A stretch of DNA of 64,000 nucleotides from CAG-390 sp045546615 (GCA_045546615.1 JAZQDD010000013.1:1-64000), one strand, 5' to 3'. Positions 6,086-14,902 are shown, numbered from the stretch's first letter. The notes: a model not told the origin generated them from the sequence alone. Program-made: numbers and translations.

Positions 6086-7513
6086 ATGGAAAAACTTACA
6101 AGAAAGTACGGTCTTCTTACGGCTATTTGTATGGTTGTGGGTACCGTAATAGGTTCAGGCGTATTCTTTAAGGCACAGAACGTGCTTACAGCGACGGGCG
6201 GAAATATGCCTCTCGGTATTGCCGCGTGGGCTATCACCGGTCTTTTGATGATCCTTTGTTCGGCACAGTTCGCTGTAATGGCAACAAAGTACGAGAAAGT
6301 CAGCGGCGTCGTTGACTACGCCGAGGCTACCTGCGGCAGGGGCTACGGCTACTATCTCGCATGGTTTATGGTAAACATTTATTATCCCGGTATGACTTCT
6401 GTTCTTGCTTGGGTATCCGCAAGATACTTAGGCGTTCTTTTTGGTTGGAGTATGGTAGGGCCTGAGGTTCTTGCTCTTTCCGGTTTCTTCCTTGTCGCAT
6501 CGTATACCATGAACGCACTTTCTCCGAAGCTGGCAGGAAAGTTTCAGGTCAGTGCAACCGTCATCAAGCTCATTCCCATCGCGCTTATGGCTGTTGTTGG
6601 TACTATCGTCGGATTTGCGAACGGCACGCTGACACAGAACTTTACCACCGTCGTTGGTGAGGCAGTTGGCGGCACCGCCAGCAGCGGACTTTTTGCCGCT
6701 GTTGTAGCTACCGTATTTGCTTACGAGGGATGGATCGTTGCCACCTCTATCAACGCGGAGCTTAAAAATCCCAAGAAGAATCTGCCCTTGGCTCTTGTTA
6801 TCGGAGCGTTTATCGTAGTTATTGCCTACATTATGTATTACATAGGAGTTGCGGGCGGAGCATCGAACGAGGTGCTGATCAAAGAAGGCGCAACTACCGC
6901 GTTTTCCAATATTTTCGGTTTTGTGGGCGGCACGCTTCTCAATATCTGTATCGTTGTATCCTGCCTTGGCACGCTTAACGGACTCATGGTTGGCGCAACC
7001 CGTGGTATGTATGCTATTGCCGCACGCGGCGAGGGGCCTGCTCCCCGTATGTTCGTTCAGATCGACAAGGCTACCAATATGACTACTAACTCGTCCATCT
7101 GGGGCTTGTTTATCTGTGCTATATGGCTCATTTACTTCTATGGAGCGAATCTGACAAGCGGTTGGTTCGGACTTTTTAACTTTGACTCTTCCGAACTTCC
7201 CATCGTTACCATCTACGCAATGTATATTCCCATGTTCATCGCTTGGATGAAGAAGGAAAAGGACCTTGGCGTGTTCAAGCGCTTTGTTCTTCCCATACTT
7301 TCCCTTATTGCTTGTCTGTTCATGGTATTTGCGGCAGTTTACGCTCACGGTATCACCCCCTACCTCAAGGCAAGCGAAGCCGGTGAGTTTTCATTCCCCG
7401 TACTGTTCTACCTCATAGTTTTTGCAGTAGTCATGTTCTTGGGCTTTGTTTTCAGGCGCAGAGGCGGCAAAACTTCTGAAAAAGTGGACGGCGAAAACAA
7501 TATCGAAGAATAA
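6086..7513 (+). CDS. APC-family amino acid permease
   Basis: 475 residues with about 12 hydrophobic helices. The N-terminal helix carries the APC signature VGTVIGSGVFF (residues 17-27), whose broken helix binds the amino-acid backbone. The EGW segment in helix 6 (YEGWIVATSINAELKNPKKN) is the usual helix-6 motif with the conserved loop after it. The product takes up or exchanges amino acids across the cytoplasmic membrane; substrate cannot be read from sequence. The start has TTAGGAG upstream. Single-gene unit closed by a hairpin terminator. Confidence 0.9.
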   Translation: MEKLTRKYGLLTAICMVVGTVIGSGVFFKAQNVLTATGGNMPLGIAAWAITGLLMILCSAQFAVMATKYEKVSGVVDYAEATCGRGYGYYLAWFMVNIYYPGMTSVLAWVSARYLGVLFGWSMVGPEVLALSGFFLVASYTMNALSPKLAGKFQVSATVIKLIPIALMAVVGTIVGFANGTLTQNFTTVVGEAVGGTASSGLFAAVVATVFAYEGWIVATSINAELKNPKKNLPLALVIGAFIVVIAYIMYYIGVAGGASNEVLIKEGATTAFSNIFGFVGGTLLNICIVVSCLGTLNGLMVGATRGMYAIAARGEGPAPRMFVQIDKATNMTTNSSIWGLFICAIWLIYFYGANLTSGWFGLFNFDSSELPIVTIYAMYIPMFIAWMKKEKDLGVFKRFVLPILSLIACLFMVFAAVYAHGITPYLKASEAGEFSFPVLFYLIVFAVVMFLGFVFRRRGGKTSEKVDGENNIEE

Positions 7514-7524
7514 TATTTTCATCC

Positions 7525-7558
7525 AAAGCCTCCGAAAAAAACGGGGGCTTTGTTTGTT
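7525..7558 (+). terminator. terminator after the APC permease
   Basis: AAAGCCTCCG and CGGGGGCTTT form the stem around an A-rich loop, followed by a T-rich run. Confidence 0.8.
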
Positions 7559-7573
7559 TTTTGAGATTTTAAG

Positions 7574-7601
7574 TTGAATTTGGAAGATTTTGTGATATAA
7601 T
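7574..7601 (+). promoter_or_regulatory. promoter of the beta-helix lipoprotein gene
   Basis: TTGAAT (7574-7579), a 16-bp spacer and TATAAT (7596-7601) within the extended -10 TGTGATATAAT, the same extended box seen at 2655 and 9013. Confidence 0.7.
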
Positions 7602-7632
7602 ATTCTTAATCTCTGTGAAAGGATATCACCCA

Positions 7633-8838
7633 ATGAAGAAAAAGAACATCAGTGTTTTGTGTTGCTTATATGCAATCCTTATGCTCCTTGGCATAGCTTG
7701 TATTCCCGCTTGCGGCGGCGGCTCGAATGTTCCCGATACAACATCAACAGACGGCGATGCCAATACTTCGCCAAACTTTACTACTCCCGAGCCTCCCTCG
7801 TCTAACTCCTCCCCCAAAGATAATATTACAAGTGAGTACGTGGTTATTACCGACTATGTCAAGCCAAACACGGGCAAGGACGTAAAGGACGAGATACAGG
7901 CTGTGATCGATGCCAATCCCAACCGCACCATATTTTTCCCCGATGGCGAATATATAATCAGAACCCCCATACGCACCTCTGCCGATCCTAAAAAGAGCGT
8001 TTGCTTGTTGCTTTCTAACTATGCGACCATAAAAGCGGCGAATAATTGGAGCTCTAAATATGCTATGATCTCTCTTGGCGCAAATGATAAGGACGTTAAT
8101 GATATCATCGCGGCGGGAAGCTACTATTCTCTCATTGGCGGCATAATCGACGGAAACGGCGTTGCTAAAGGCGTTGATATCGAGGGCGGAAGAGAGACGT
8201 ATATTAATAATGTATCAATGAAAAACGTTACTATCGGCTTGCACATAAAATACGGTACAAACTCCGGTTCGTCCGACGCCGATATCGTTGACGTGAACAT
8301 AGTCGGTACGGGGGCGAAAGATTCCATAGGAGTACTTGTTGAGGGGCACGACAATACTTTCACCAACATGAGGATAGGAAAAGTAAACGTTGGTGTTAAA
8401 GTCTTTGGAAATGCAAATATGTTCCGTAACATACACCCCCTCTATTTCAATTCAGGCTTTGGCGAGATATACAAGGACAGTGTTGGATTTTGGGATGTGA
8501 ACGGAAACAATTGGTACGATTATTGTTACAGCGATCAGTTTGCTACAGCGTTCAGACTTGGCAAAAATGCGGTGAGCATTTTTGATAATTGTCAGTCCTT
8601 CTGGTACACGCCCGAGGGCGATAAGCAGATTCTGTTCGATGCGGAAGGTCAATTCTGTTCTGTTGTAACGAATGCAAGAGTTGACTTTAAGCACTCTGCC
8701 AAGCTTAAATCAATTCTTATCGTTGATGAAGATGGCGGAAAGGGCGTTATTACAAATCTTGTTATGCGCAACGGAGCCGAAGTATCGGATTTGAAATACA
8801 AGGATTATCTGACAAACGAGCCTATTTTGTTCGGATAA
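7633..8838 (+). CDS. predicted lipoprotein with pectate-lyase-like beta-helix
   Basis: 401 residues. The signal peptide has a KKK start and hydrophobic core and ends in CIPAC, a lipobox (Cys about 27). A Ser/Thr/Pro-rich linker (28-65) follows, then a right-handed beta-helix of the pectate_lyase_3 type: an entry segment with DEIQAVIDANPNRTIFFPDG and repeated rungs rich in G, N, V and I. The protein is probably tethered outside the membrane and binds or cleaves a polysaccharide. No lyase catalytic triad can be assigned with confidence. The ATG at 7633 follows GAAAGGAT. Transcribed alone; the next gene set concerns surface glycan assembly, so a role in surface polymer handling is plausible. Confidence 0.75.
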   Translation: MKKKNISVLCCLYAILMLLGIACIPACGGGSNVPDTTSTDGDANTSPNFTTPEPPSSNSSPKDNITSEYVVITDYVKPNTGKDVKDEIQAVIDANPNRTIFFPDGEYIIRTPIRTSADPKKSVCLLLSNYATIKAANNWSSKYAMISLGANDKDVNDIIAAGSYYSLIGGIIDGNGVAKGVDIEGGRETYINNVSMKNVTIGLHIKYGTNSGSSDADIVDVNIVGTGAKDSIGVLVEGHDNTFTNMRIGKVNVGVKVFGNANMFRNIHPLYFNSGFGEIYKDSVGFWDVNGNNWYDYCYSDQFATAFRLGKNAVSIFDNCQSFWYTPEGDKQILFDAEGQFCSVVTNARVDFKHSAKLKSILIVDEDGGKGVITNLVMRNGAEVSDLKYKDYLTNEPILFG

Positions 8839-8892
8839 AGCAAAACGGCGTATGCATTTGACTTAAAACGCAAGAAAAATTTAATCTATTAA

Positions 8893-8921
8893 GCCGTCCT
8901 CTCCCAAAACGGGAGGGCGGC
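8893..8921 (+). terminator. terminator after the lipoprotein gene
   Basis: GCCGTCCTCTCCC pairs with GGGAGGGCGGC over an AAAAC loop, followed by a short T-containing run. The 344-base gap 8839-9182 otherwise holds only the next promoter and an untranslated leader of about 160 bases, in which I see no known RNA motif. Confidence 0.75.
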
Positions 8922-8989
8922 ATCTTTATGTTTTCATAAATTTTGACATAGTTTTTATATTTCTTTTACAGTTCATCTTTATATTTTGC

Positions 8990-9018
8990 TTGACCAATTG
9001 CACCTTTTGTGATATAAT
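8990..9018 (+). promoter_or_regulatory. promoter of the sugar-transferase operon
   Basis: TTGACC (8990-8995), a 17-bp spacer and TATAAT (9013-9018) with the extended TGTGATATAAT box. Confidence 0.75.
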
Positions 9019-9182
9019 GCAAAATGAAAATCTATGATTTCATATACAGAGAGGAAATGTTGTAAGGTTTTGTTTTTTTAATGTAACCATGGGAAGTAAG
9101 CGAATTTTCCTCTCGCGTTTTGAAAATGCAAAATTATTGCTCCCAATTGTTTAAAACACTTTATAATTTAGGAACGGTAAGT

Positions 9183-9896
9183 ATGGTTATAAAAAAATTT
9201 GAAGAGCTTCCGAAAAATATGCAAAACGATGCGGTGAAGGCATATTATGACATCCTTCGCAAAAAAAACGCAGCTCTTGTATTTAAACGCATTTTTGACG
9301 TTGTGGTTTCGCTTGTTATACTTGTTTTTCTTTTGCCGATTTTTTTGATAATCGCAATTGCGATCAAATTGGACTCGCGTGGGCCTGTGTTCTACCGTCA
9401 GGTCAGGATAACTCAGTATGGAAAGAAATTCCGAATTTTTAAATTCAGAACGATGCGGGAGGATGCAGACAGAACGGGTGAGCTTGTTACGGTAAAGGGA
9501 GACGCGCGCATCACGCGCGTTGGACGTGTGATAAGGAAATGCCGCATTGATGAGCTTCCCCAGCTTCTTAACGTTCTCGGCGGTTCGATGACCTTTGTCG
9601 GAACACGCCCCGAGGTTGAAAAATACGTTGATAAGTATACATCGGAGATGTTGGCTACGCTTTTGTTACCCGCAGGTATTACATCCGAAGCAAGCATCTG
9701 TTTTAAGGATGAGGATGTGTTGCTTGTTGATATTAATGATATCGATGACGTATATATAAACGATATACTGCCTCAAAAAATGAAATACAATCTTTGCGCA
9801 CTTGAAAATTTTAGCTTTTTTGGAGATATAGTTCTGATGTTTAAAACAGTCTTTGCCGTTCTCGGTAAGGACTATTCTGAGAAGGAGACAAAATGA
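9183..9896 (+). CDS. undecaprenyl-phosphate sugar-1-phosphate transferase (bacterial sugar transferase family)
   Basis: About 238 residues from the ATG at 9183 (TAGGAA upstream); an in-frame TTG at 9120 or ATG at 9126 would add about 20 residues. It moves a sugar-1-phosphate from a nucleotide sugar onto a lipid carrier at the inner face of the membrane. Visible motifs are KRIFDVVVSLVILV (re-entrant membrane helix), GPVFYRQVRI, FKFRTMRED (catalytic Asp-Glu type region), RIDELPQLLNVL and VGTRPE. These are the family blocks of monotopic PglC/WbaP-type enzymes. First gene of a three-gene operon; it overlaps the esterase gene by four bases (ATGA). Confidence 0.9.
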   Translation: MVIKKFEELPKNMQNDAVKAYYDILRKKNAALVFKRIFDVVVSLVILVFLLPIFLIIAIAIKLDSRGPVFYRQVRITQYGKKFRIFKFRTMREDADRTGELVTVKGDARITRVGRVIRKCRIDELPQLLNVLGGSMTFVGTRPEVEKYVDKYTSEMLATLLLPAGITSEASICFKDEDVLLVDINDIDDVYINDILPQKMKYNLCALENFSFFGDIVLMFKTVFAVLGKDYSEKETK

Positions 9897-10846
9897 AGCT
9901 TACGTTTGATCAGATCAAAAAAATAGCAGTAGGCACAGTAGAGATCGCCGAGAATGATGGGGTTTTGTATTTTTACCGCAGTACCGCGAAACAGCGTGAG
10001 GTGTGGAAGGGAATGGCGGGAAATTCAAGCGGTAGCACAGGTGTGCGCCTTGATTTTCATACCAATTCCAGAACTGTAGTTTTCAACGCACCGTACGGCG
10101 GAAAATTTGAGTTATATATCAATGGCTTGCTCCGCCGTCAGTATCCTGCTGACAGAGACAAGAGCGAGCCGATAATAGCTGAGGCAAAGGGAATTATCGG
10201 CGAAGAGCTTGATGAATACAGAGTAACGCTTTATTTCCCGAATCATGACGAGGGCGGGGCGATAAGCTCCGTTGAGGTCGATGACGGCGCATTTGTGCGT
10301 CCTCACGATTTCGATATGAAGATGCTTTTTATCGGTGACTCGATCACGCAAGGCTGGGAATCAAAGTACGATACGCTTGCATACGCACAGCGTGTATCGA
10401 TGTTCTTTAATGCAGATAGTATCATTCAGGGCATCGGCGGCATCTATTTCCGCATTAAAGCCTATGATAAGATAGATTACGAGCCTGATGCCGTTATCAT
10501 TTCCCTCGGAACTAATGATTTCAATCATTTCCCGACACTTGACGATATGAGGGTGCAGGTTTCGGGATTTCTTGACCTGCTTTGCGAGGATTTTTCGGAC
10601 AAGAAGATATTTGTCATTTCACCCATTTGGCGCGCGCTCAAGAGTGAGGAGTCGTATGCGCGTTTTGCCGCCTGCCGTGATGTGGTCATCAGCGAGGCGG
10701 AGAAGCGCGGACTTATACATATTGACGGACTTACACTCGTACCGCCGGTTCCTGCGCTCTTTGCGGATAAGGTGCTTCATCCCAACGATCTCGGATTCTC
10801 TATCTATTCAGAAAATCTTATAAAGGCACTTCAAAAATATCTTTGA
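9893..10846 (+). CDS. SGNH/GDSL hydrolase with N-terminal beta domain (CE2-like esterase)
   Basis: 317 residues. An N-terminal jelly-roll-like domain (about 1-140, with FNAPYGGKFELYING) precedes the SGNH hydrolase: block I GDSITQG (about 149), block III GTNDF, and the C-terminal catalytic HPND with an upstream acidic residue. The two-domain order matches carbohydrate esterase family 2-type acetylesterases. No signal peptide, so it is cytoplasmic or acts on precursors. Translationally coupled to the sugar transferase before it. It likely de-acylates a sugar or glycolipid intermediate; the substrate is inferred from context only. Confidence 0.85.
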   Translation: MKLTFDQIKKIAVGTVEIAENDGVLYFYRSTAKQREVWKGMAGNSSGSTGVRLDFHTNSRTVVFNAPYGGKFELYINGLLRRQYPADRDKSEPIIAEAKGIIGEELDEYRVTLYFPNHDEGGAISSVEVDDGAFVRPHDFDMKMLFIGDSITQGWESKYDTLAYAQRVSMFFNADSIIQGIGGIYFRIKAYDKIDYEPDAVIISLGTNDFNHFPTLDDMRVQVSGFLDLLCEDFSDKKIFVISPIWRALKSEESYARFAACRDVVISEAEKRGLIHIDGLTLVPPVPALFADKVLHPNDLGFSIYSENLIKALQKYL

Positions 10847-10858
10847 TGGAGGTTGCCT

Positions 10859-11686
10859 ATGGATCTTTTAAAGTTAGCTAAAGAAAAGGGTATACTGCTT
10901 GCCGCGCATCGCGGTGCGTGCGGTGGCAACGTTCCCTGCAACTCGCTTGCCGCATTCAAGGCGGCTGTCAATGCGGGCGCGGATATAGTCGAGCTTGACG
11001 TGGAAAGCAGCTCCGATGGTGAGCTGTTCATTCAGCATCCCGGAATGGAAAGGGTGCATTTGCGCCTTGCCGATTCGATAAAGAACTATCCTGCCTCGGT
11101 GGTCGAGCATTTTATGCTTTCCAACTCTGACCTTGCCCCTACGCAGTACGGTATAATGCGCTTTGCCGATGCACTCGAGTTTTTGCGTGGCAAATGTATC
11201 GTAAACATAGATAAATTCTGGGAACATCCGCGCGAGATAGCCGCAATCGTTCGCAGACTCGGCATGGAGGATCAGGTATTCATTAAGACCGCCAATCGTC
11301 CTGAATATATCGACGACGTCGAAAGATACGCTCCCGATATTCCGTATCTCACTATTGCCTCAAGCATTGATACAACTCACGAGGAGCTGAAAAAGCGTAG
11401 CATCAACTATCAGGGCGTCGAGGCGCTTTTCAAGACCGAGGACGATATGACGGCATCGAAGGAGTATATCGATATGCTCCACGCAGACGGAATGGTAGCT
11501 TTTGCTAACGCCATCGTGTTCAATTATAAAACGGTGCTTTCCGCAGGACATACGGACGATATTTCCGTTTCCGAGGATCCCGCGCTCGGTTGGGGTTGGC
11601 TCGCCGACCGCGGCTTTGACGTGATACAGACCGACTATACGTATCAGTGCAACGATTACCTTATTAAAACGGGAAGAAGAAAATAA
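10859..11686 (+). CDS. glycerophosphodiester phosphodiesterase-like protein
   Basis: 275 residues forming a TIM-barrel GDPD domain. It opens with AHRGACGGNVPCNSLAAF, where the HRG plus N-S/E-type residues are the catalytic start, and continues with ELDVESSSDGELFIQHP, where E-D and H are expected metal and acid-base residues. One oddity is NSLAAF where classic enzymes have ENT-AF. The ATG at 10859 is set by GGAGG at 10848-10852; an in-frame TTG abuts the ribosome site and was rejected. No signal peptide. Third gene in the sugar-transferase operon. Confidence 0.75.
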   Translation: MDLLKLAKEKGILLAAHRGACGGNVPCNSLAAFKAAVNAGADIVELDVESSSDGELFIQHPGMERVHLRLADSIKNYPASVVEHFMLSNSDLAPTQYGIMRFADALEFLRGKCIVNIDKFWEHPREIAAIVRRLGMEDQVFIKTANRPEYIDDVERYAPDIPYLTIASSIDTTHEELKKRSINYQGVEALFKTEDDMTASKEYIDMLHADGMVAFANAIVFNYKTVLSAGHTDDISVSEDPALGWGWLADRGFDVIQTDYTYQCNDYLIKTGRRK

Positions 11687-11718
11687 GAAAAGGCTGCAAC
11701 CGCAGCCTTTTCTTATTT
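11683..11718. terminator. bidirectional terminator
   Basis: AAGAAAAGGCTGC pairs with GCAGCCTTTTCTT over an AACC loop, with T-runs on both strands. It serves the GDPD gene (plus) and the convergent gene ending at 11726 (minus). Confidence 0.85.
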
Positions 11719-11725
11719 TCTTCCC

Positions 11726-12127
11726 CTATATTTTTACCTCAAACCTCTTGTGACAGCAGGGGCAGTTTACCGTGTGTTTGCCTCTTTTCTTCGGAAGGCG
11801 CAGGTTGTTTTTGCAAGCGGGGCATTTTCGGTAGACGTGCGTTTTTCTGTCGCGGAAACGGTTGCGCATCATTTTGAAAAAGCCCGTAAATTTACCCCAA
11901 ATCTTGAGCCAAGTGCGATTTTCTTTTTGTCTTGCGTATATATTTCGTGACATCATTCGGAATATCTCATATCCCATAAGCACGAAGACAAGAATGGAAA
12001 TGATGGGTGAACCTATAAAAATATTCAATATGAATAAAGCGAAATAAAACACCATCAGCGCGTTTCCAAGTTGATCCGCACCGTATCTTCCGATCATAAA
12101 TCTGTATAAGCGTTCTCTGAATCTCAT
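11726..12127 (-). CDS. membrane protein with C-terminal zinc ribbon, function unknown
   Basis: 133 residues. A short basic N-terminus and two hydrophobic helices (about 22-40 and 42-58) are followed by a very basic stretch (RQKENRTWLK, RNRFRDRKTHVYRK) and a zinc ribbon CPACKNNLRLPK..CPCCHKRF. Similar unassigned proteins are frequent in Clostridia. The cytoplasmic tail is basic enough to contact nucleic acid or phospholipid, but no function should be assigned. The ATG at 12127 follows AAAGGATGAGC. Single gene between convergent and tandem neighbours. Confidence 0.7.
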   Translation of the reverse strand: MRFRERLYRFMIGRYGADQLGNALMVFYFALFILNIFIGSPIISILVFVLMGYEIFRMMSRNIYARQKENRTWLKIWGKFTGFFKMMRNRFRDRKTHVYRKCPACKNNLRLPKKRGKHTVNCPCCHKRFEVKI

Positions 12128-12210
12128 TTTAGCTCATCCTTTAGCACTTTGTTGATATTATTATATACCCAATTTCTTAACTGAAAATAAACAAATATGG
12201 TAAAATTTGA

Positions 12211-12236
12211 AAAAAGGGTGGATGACCACCCTTTTA
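12211..12236 (-). terminator. terminator of the uridine phosphorylase operon
   Basis: On the minus strand AAAGGGTGG-TCAT-CCACCCTTT is followed by TTTTTC. The stem starts at the stop codon of the isomerase-like gene. Confidence 0.85.
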
Positions 12237-13061
12237 TACGTTGAGCTTTGCGAAAATATCTTCAAGCATTTTCTTTGCGTTGATTATGTCGCGTATCTGC
12301 TCCTCGCCTTCTATCTCGCGCTCAATAGTGATCGGCCCGTCATAGCCTATCTCTTTGAGCTTTGCAACAAAAATGGGGAAGTTGACGCGCCCCTGTCCCA
12401 TGGGTTTCTCCGCGCCGAGATGGCGTCCGTCGGTGGGATATTCGCCGTCCTTGCCGTGAACGCCTCTGACGTATTTGCCGAAAACGTCAAGCGCGTCTGT
12501 GGGGTTTGCCTTGCCGTACATAAGCAAGTTGGCGGGGTCAATGTTAATACCAAGGGTTCCCGTGCCAACGTCCTCGATCGCACGAAGCAGGGTAACGGGC
12601 GTTTCCTGACCTGTTTCAAACAGGAAATACTGTCCGCGCTCCTTGAGCTGACGAGCTATGTATTTGAGCGCGGCAACAAGCTCGTGATATTCGGTAGTAT
12701 AGCAGTTTTCGGGTATGAAGCCAACGTGTGTGATAACGTCACTTATTCCCATATAGTGCGCGATCCGGGCGCCCTTCAAAAGCATTTTCATTCTTGCATC
12801 GCGGTAATCTCGCGGAACTAAACCGAGGGTGAGCGGGCCGTCGTAGAAATTCCAGCTTGAAAGCCCGTCCCAGCCGCACCAGAATGCAGAGGCGCTGACG
12901 CCGTATTCTTTCAAGGCGGCGAGCGCCTTATCTGCTATTTCGGTTGTAAGATCCTCGCTGTTCCAGCAACGAAGCTGAACGGTAGGGATGCCAAGCTCGG
13001 CGGTTTTTTTGATATGCTCGTTAACGTTTTTATCAAAAGTAATGATTATGCCTGTTTTCAT
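12234..13061 (-). CDS. sugar phosphate isomerase/epimerase (xylose-isomerase-like TIM barrel)
   Basis: 275 residues of AP-endonuclease-2 type TIM barrel. Metal-site and strand motifs are visible: ITHVGFIPE (His and Glu at strand ends), FLFETGQE (metal Glu), INIDPANL (Asp), VHGKDGEYP (His/Asp) and IEREIEGEE (last metal Glu). This is the usual order of IolE/UxaE-like isomerases. Substrate unknown. RBS AGGAGC precedes the ATG. Third gene of an operon with uridine phosphorylase and a HAD phosphatase, so it may act on a pentose or pentose phosphate from nucleosides; that is context only. Confidence 0.8.
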   Translation of the reverse strand: MKTGIIITFDKNVNEHIKKTAELGIPTVQLRCWNSEDLTTEIADKALAALKEYGVSASAFWCGWDGLSSWNFYDGPLTLGLVPRDYRDARMKMLLKGARIAHYMGISDVITHVGFIPENCYTTEYHELVAALKYIARQLKERGQYFLFETGQETPVTLLRAIEDVGTGTLGINIDPANLLMYGKANPTDALDVFGKYVRGVHGKDGEYPTDGRHLGAEKPMGQGRVNFPIFVAKLKEIGYDGPITIEREIEGEEQIRDIINAKKMLEDIFAKLNV

Positions 13062-13079
13062 GGCGTTGCTCCTGATTTT

Positions 13080-13922
13080 TTATTTAATGCTCCCCGAGTC
13101 TATTTTGGATTCAAGCTCACGAACTATCGCGGCAAGCGCGTGCTCGTGTACGGAAACTGTTATTCTGTCCGCAACTGCTTTTACGGCAGGGATAGCGTTT
13201 GATACCGCATAACCGATATCTGCGGCTTCTATCATATCGAGGTCGTTTTCGTAGTCACCTACGCAAACAAGGTGTTTAGCACCGACGTATTCCTTTGCAA
13301 AGAGTGCCGCCTGTCCCTTGGAAAAGGCTTTGTCAACTATTTCAATGCCGTTTATCCAACTGCGGGAGATGTAGTATCTGTCACCGAGTTGCTCGCGAAC
13401 AAGCGCGGTGACTCTATCGCTATCCTCATCTGTAACGAGAATTATCATCTTCAGACACTTGTCGGGCATGGAGGACAAAAAAGCATCTTTGTCGGGTTCG
13501 TCTCCGTAAAGGGCGGAGAAGTGGTAGGAATTATTGTCCGCGCCGTAAAAATGACCGCCGACAACACCCTTGTCGGTCTTGTAAAGATTGTACATATATT
13601 CAAACATTTCAGGCGAGTCGATAGTTCCGCGGCGGATCTCCGAAAAATCATCGGGTGAGGCGAGAATAGCGCCGTTTACGCTGATGACGGGCGCATTGAG
13701 CTTGATTTCGGGGACGGTTTCGCAGATCATTGAAACAAAACGTCCGCTTGCAAATGCAAACCGACCGCCGTTTTCTTGAAAATAGCGAATAGCGTCTATA
13801 TTTTCTTTTGATATTTTGGATTTTGGCTTTTCCTCTACCGTTATCGCTTCACTGTATACCGTGCCGTCAAAATCGGAATAAAAAAGCCAACCGTCAAATT
13901 TTCCTTTGTTATTGTTTTGCAT
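13080..13922 (-). CDS. Cof-type HAD-superfamily hydrolase
   Basis: 280 residues. HAD motif I is DFDGTVY (about 18-24, nucleophile Asp), motif II is FASGR, motif III Lys lies in DKAFSKGQA, and motif IV is GDYENDLDMI. The large C2B cap between motifs II and III identifies the Cof/YbjI branch, which dephosphorylates sugar phosphates, nucleotides or FMN. The ATG at 13922 has AAGGTGA upstream. Middle gene of the udp operon (13-base gap before, 18 after). A sugar-phosphate or nucleotide substrate is likely, not provable. Confidence 0.88.
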   Translation of the reverse strand: MQNNNKGKFDGWLFYSDFDGTVYSEAITVEEKPKSKISKENIDAIRYFQENGGRFAFASGRFVSMICETVPEIKLNAPVISVNGAILASPDDFSEIRRGTIDSPEMFEYMYNLYKTDKGVVGGHFYGADNNSYHFSALYGDEPDKDAFLSSMPDKCLKMIILVTDEDSDRVTALVREQLGDRYYISRSWINGIEIVDKAFSKGQAALFAKEYVGAKHLVCVGDYENDLDMIEAADIGYAVSNAIPAVKAVADRITVSVHEHALAAIVRELESKIDSGSIK

Positions 13923-13935
13923 GTTTCACCTTGTC

Positions 13936-14703
13936 TTATTGGGCAGTTATCATTTGTTTTATCGCGCCTATGGCAACGCGTATCGCGCGATCTGTGTCGT
14001 GACTTTCGTTTTCGTCCGTGTCGAGTCCGAGGTTTGCGCGCTCTTGATTCCATACAACGTGGAACACAGCACCGCAACGCACGCCAAGCGTTGCGCCCAC
14101 GGTAAAGAGAGTGGAAGCCTCCATCTCGCTTGCAAGCACGCCAAGGCGCTTGTATGCTTCCCACTTTGCCAAAAGCTCGGTCGAAATGGGCATTCTCTCG
14201 GGTGAGTGCTGACCGTAGAAAGAGTCCTTGCTTTGAACTACGCCCGCGTGGTAGGAGAATTTTTCATCTCTTGCCGCCGCGATAAGCGAAAAAAGCACGT
14301 CGGGATCGGGGACTGCGGGGAATTCAATCGGAGCGTATTCGCGGCTCGTGCCGTCTTGACGGACAGCTCCCGTTGCAATAACCACGTCACCGGAACGCAC
14401 GAGAGTGGATATGCCGCCGCAAGTGCCTACTCGGATAAACGTGTGAGCGCCGCAGGCCGCAAGCTCCTCTACCGCGATGGCTGTCGAAGGGCCTCCGATT
14501 CCCGTGGAGCAAACAGTGACCTTTTCGCCGCACAAGAGACCTGTGTGGATGGTGTACTCTCTGTTTGCGGAGATGTGTCTTGACATATCGAGATAAGCAG
14601 ATATCTTTGAAACTCTTGCAGGGTCACCCGGCAGTATACAATATCCGCCGATATCTCCCGGCTTGCATTTAAGGTGATACTGTTCGGCATCGGATTTGAG
14701 CAT
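13936..14703 (-). CDS. udp: uridine phosphorylase
   Basis: 255 residues. Splits uridine with phosphate into uracil and ribose-1-phosphate. Visible motifs of the NP-I family uridine branch are LPGDPARV (phosphate binding), RVGTCGGI, SKDSFYGQHSPERMP and SEMEASTLF (ribose-binding Glu-Met-Glu). GGAGG precedes the ATG. First gene of the minus-strand operon udp - HAD phosphatase - isomerase. It faces the citrate-synthase operon across a 270-base divergent intergenic region. Confidence 0.92.
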   Translation of the reverse strand: MLKSDAEQYHLKCKPGDIGGYCILPGDPARVSKISAYLDMSRHISANREYTIHTGLLCGEKVTVCSTGIGGPSTAIAVEELAACGAHTFIRVGTCGGISTLVRSGDVVIATGAVRQDGTSREYAPIEFPAVPDPDVLFSLIAAARDEKFSYHAGVVQSKDSFYGQHSPERMPISTELLAKWEAYKRLGVLASEMEASTLFTVGATLGVRCGAVFHVVWNQERANLGLDTDENESHDTDRAIRVAIGAIKQMITAQ

Positions 14704-14765
14704 GGCGTACCTCCAAAACTATTATTATATATATTATTACAAAAATTAGAGAAGAAATCAAGTCC

Positions 14766-14799
14766 TTTGCGATAAAAAAGTGCGGTTTGCGATAAAAAA
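14766..14799. repeat. two 14-bp direct repeats 20 bp apart in a divergent intergenic region
   Basis: TTTGCGATAAAAAA occurs at 14766-14779 and again at 14786-14799, exactly 20 bp apart (about two helical turns). It lies between udp and the citrate-synthase operon, a layout typical of a regulator binding the same face of DNA twice. No regulator can be named. Confidence 0.55.
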
Positions 14800-14902
14800 T
14801 CATTCGGCGCATGAAAAACGCATAAAAGTATATCAAAACTTGCAATCGACAAGCGGTTTTTTAATTAAATATAGTAAAATATGAAAAATATTCAAATATA
14901 TC

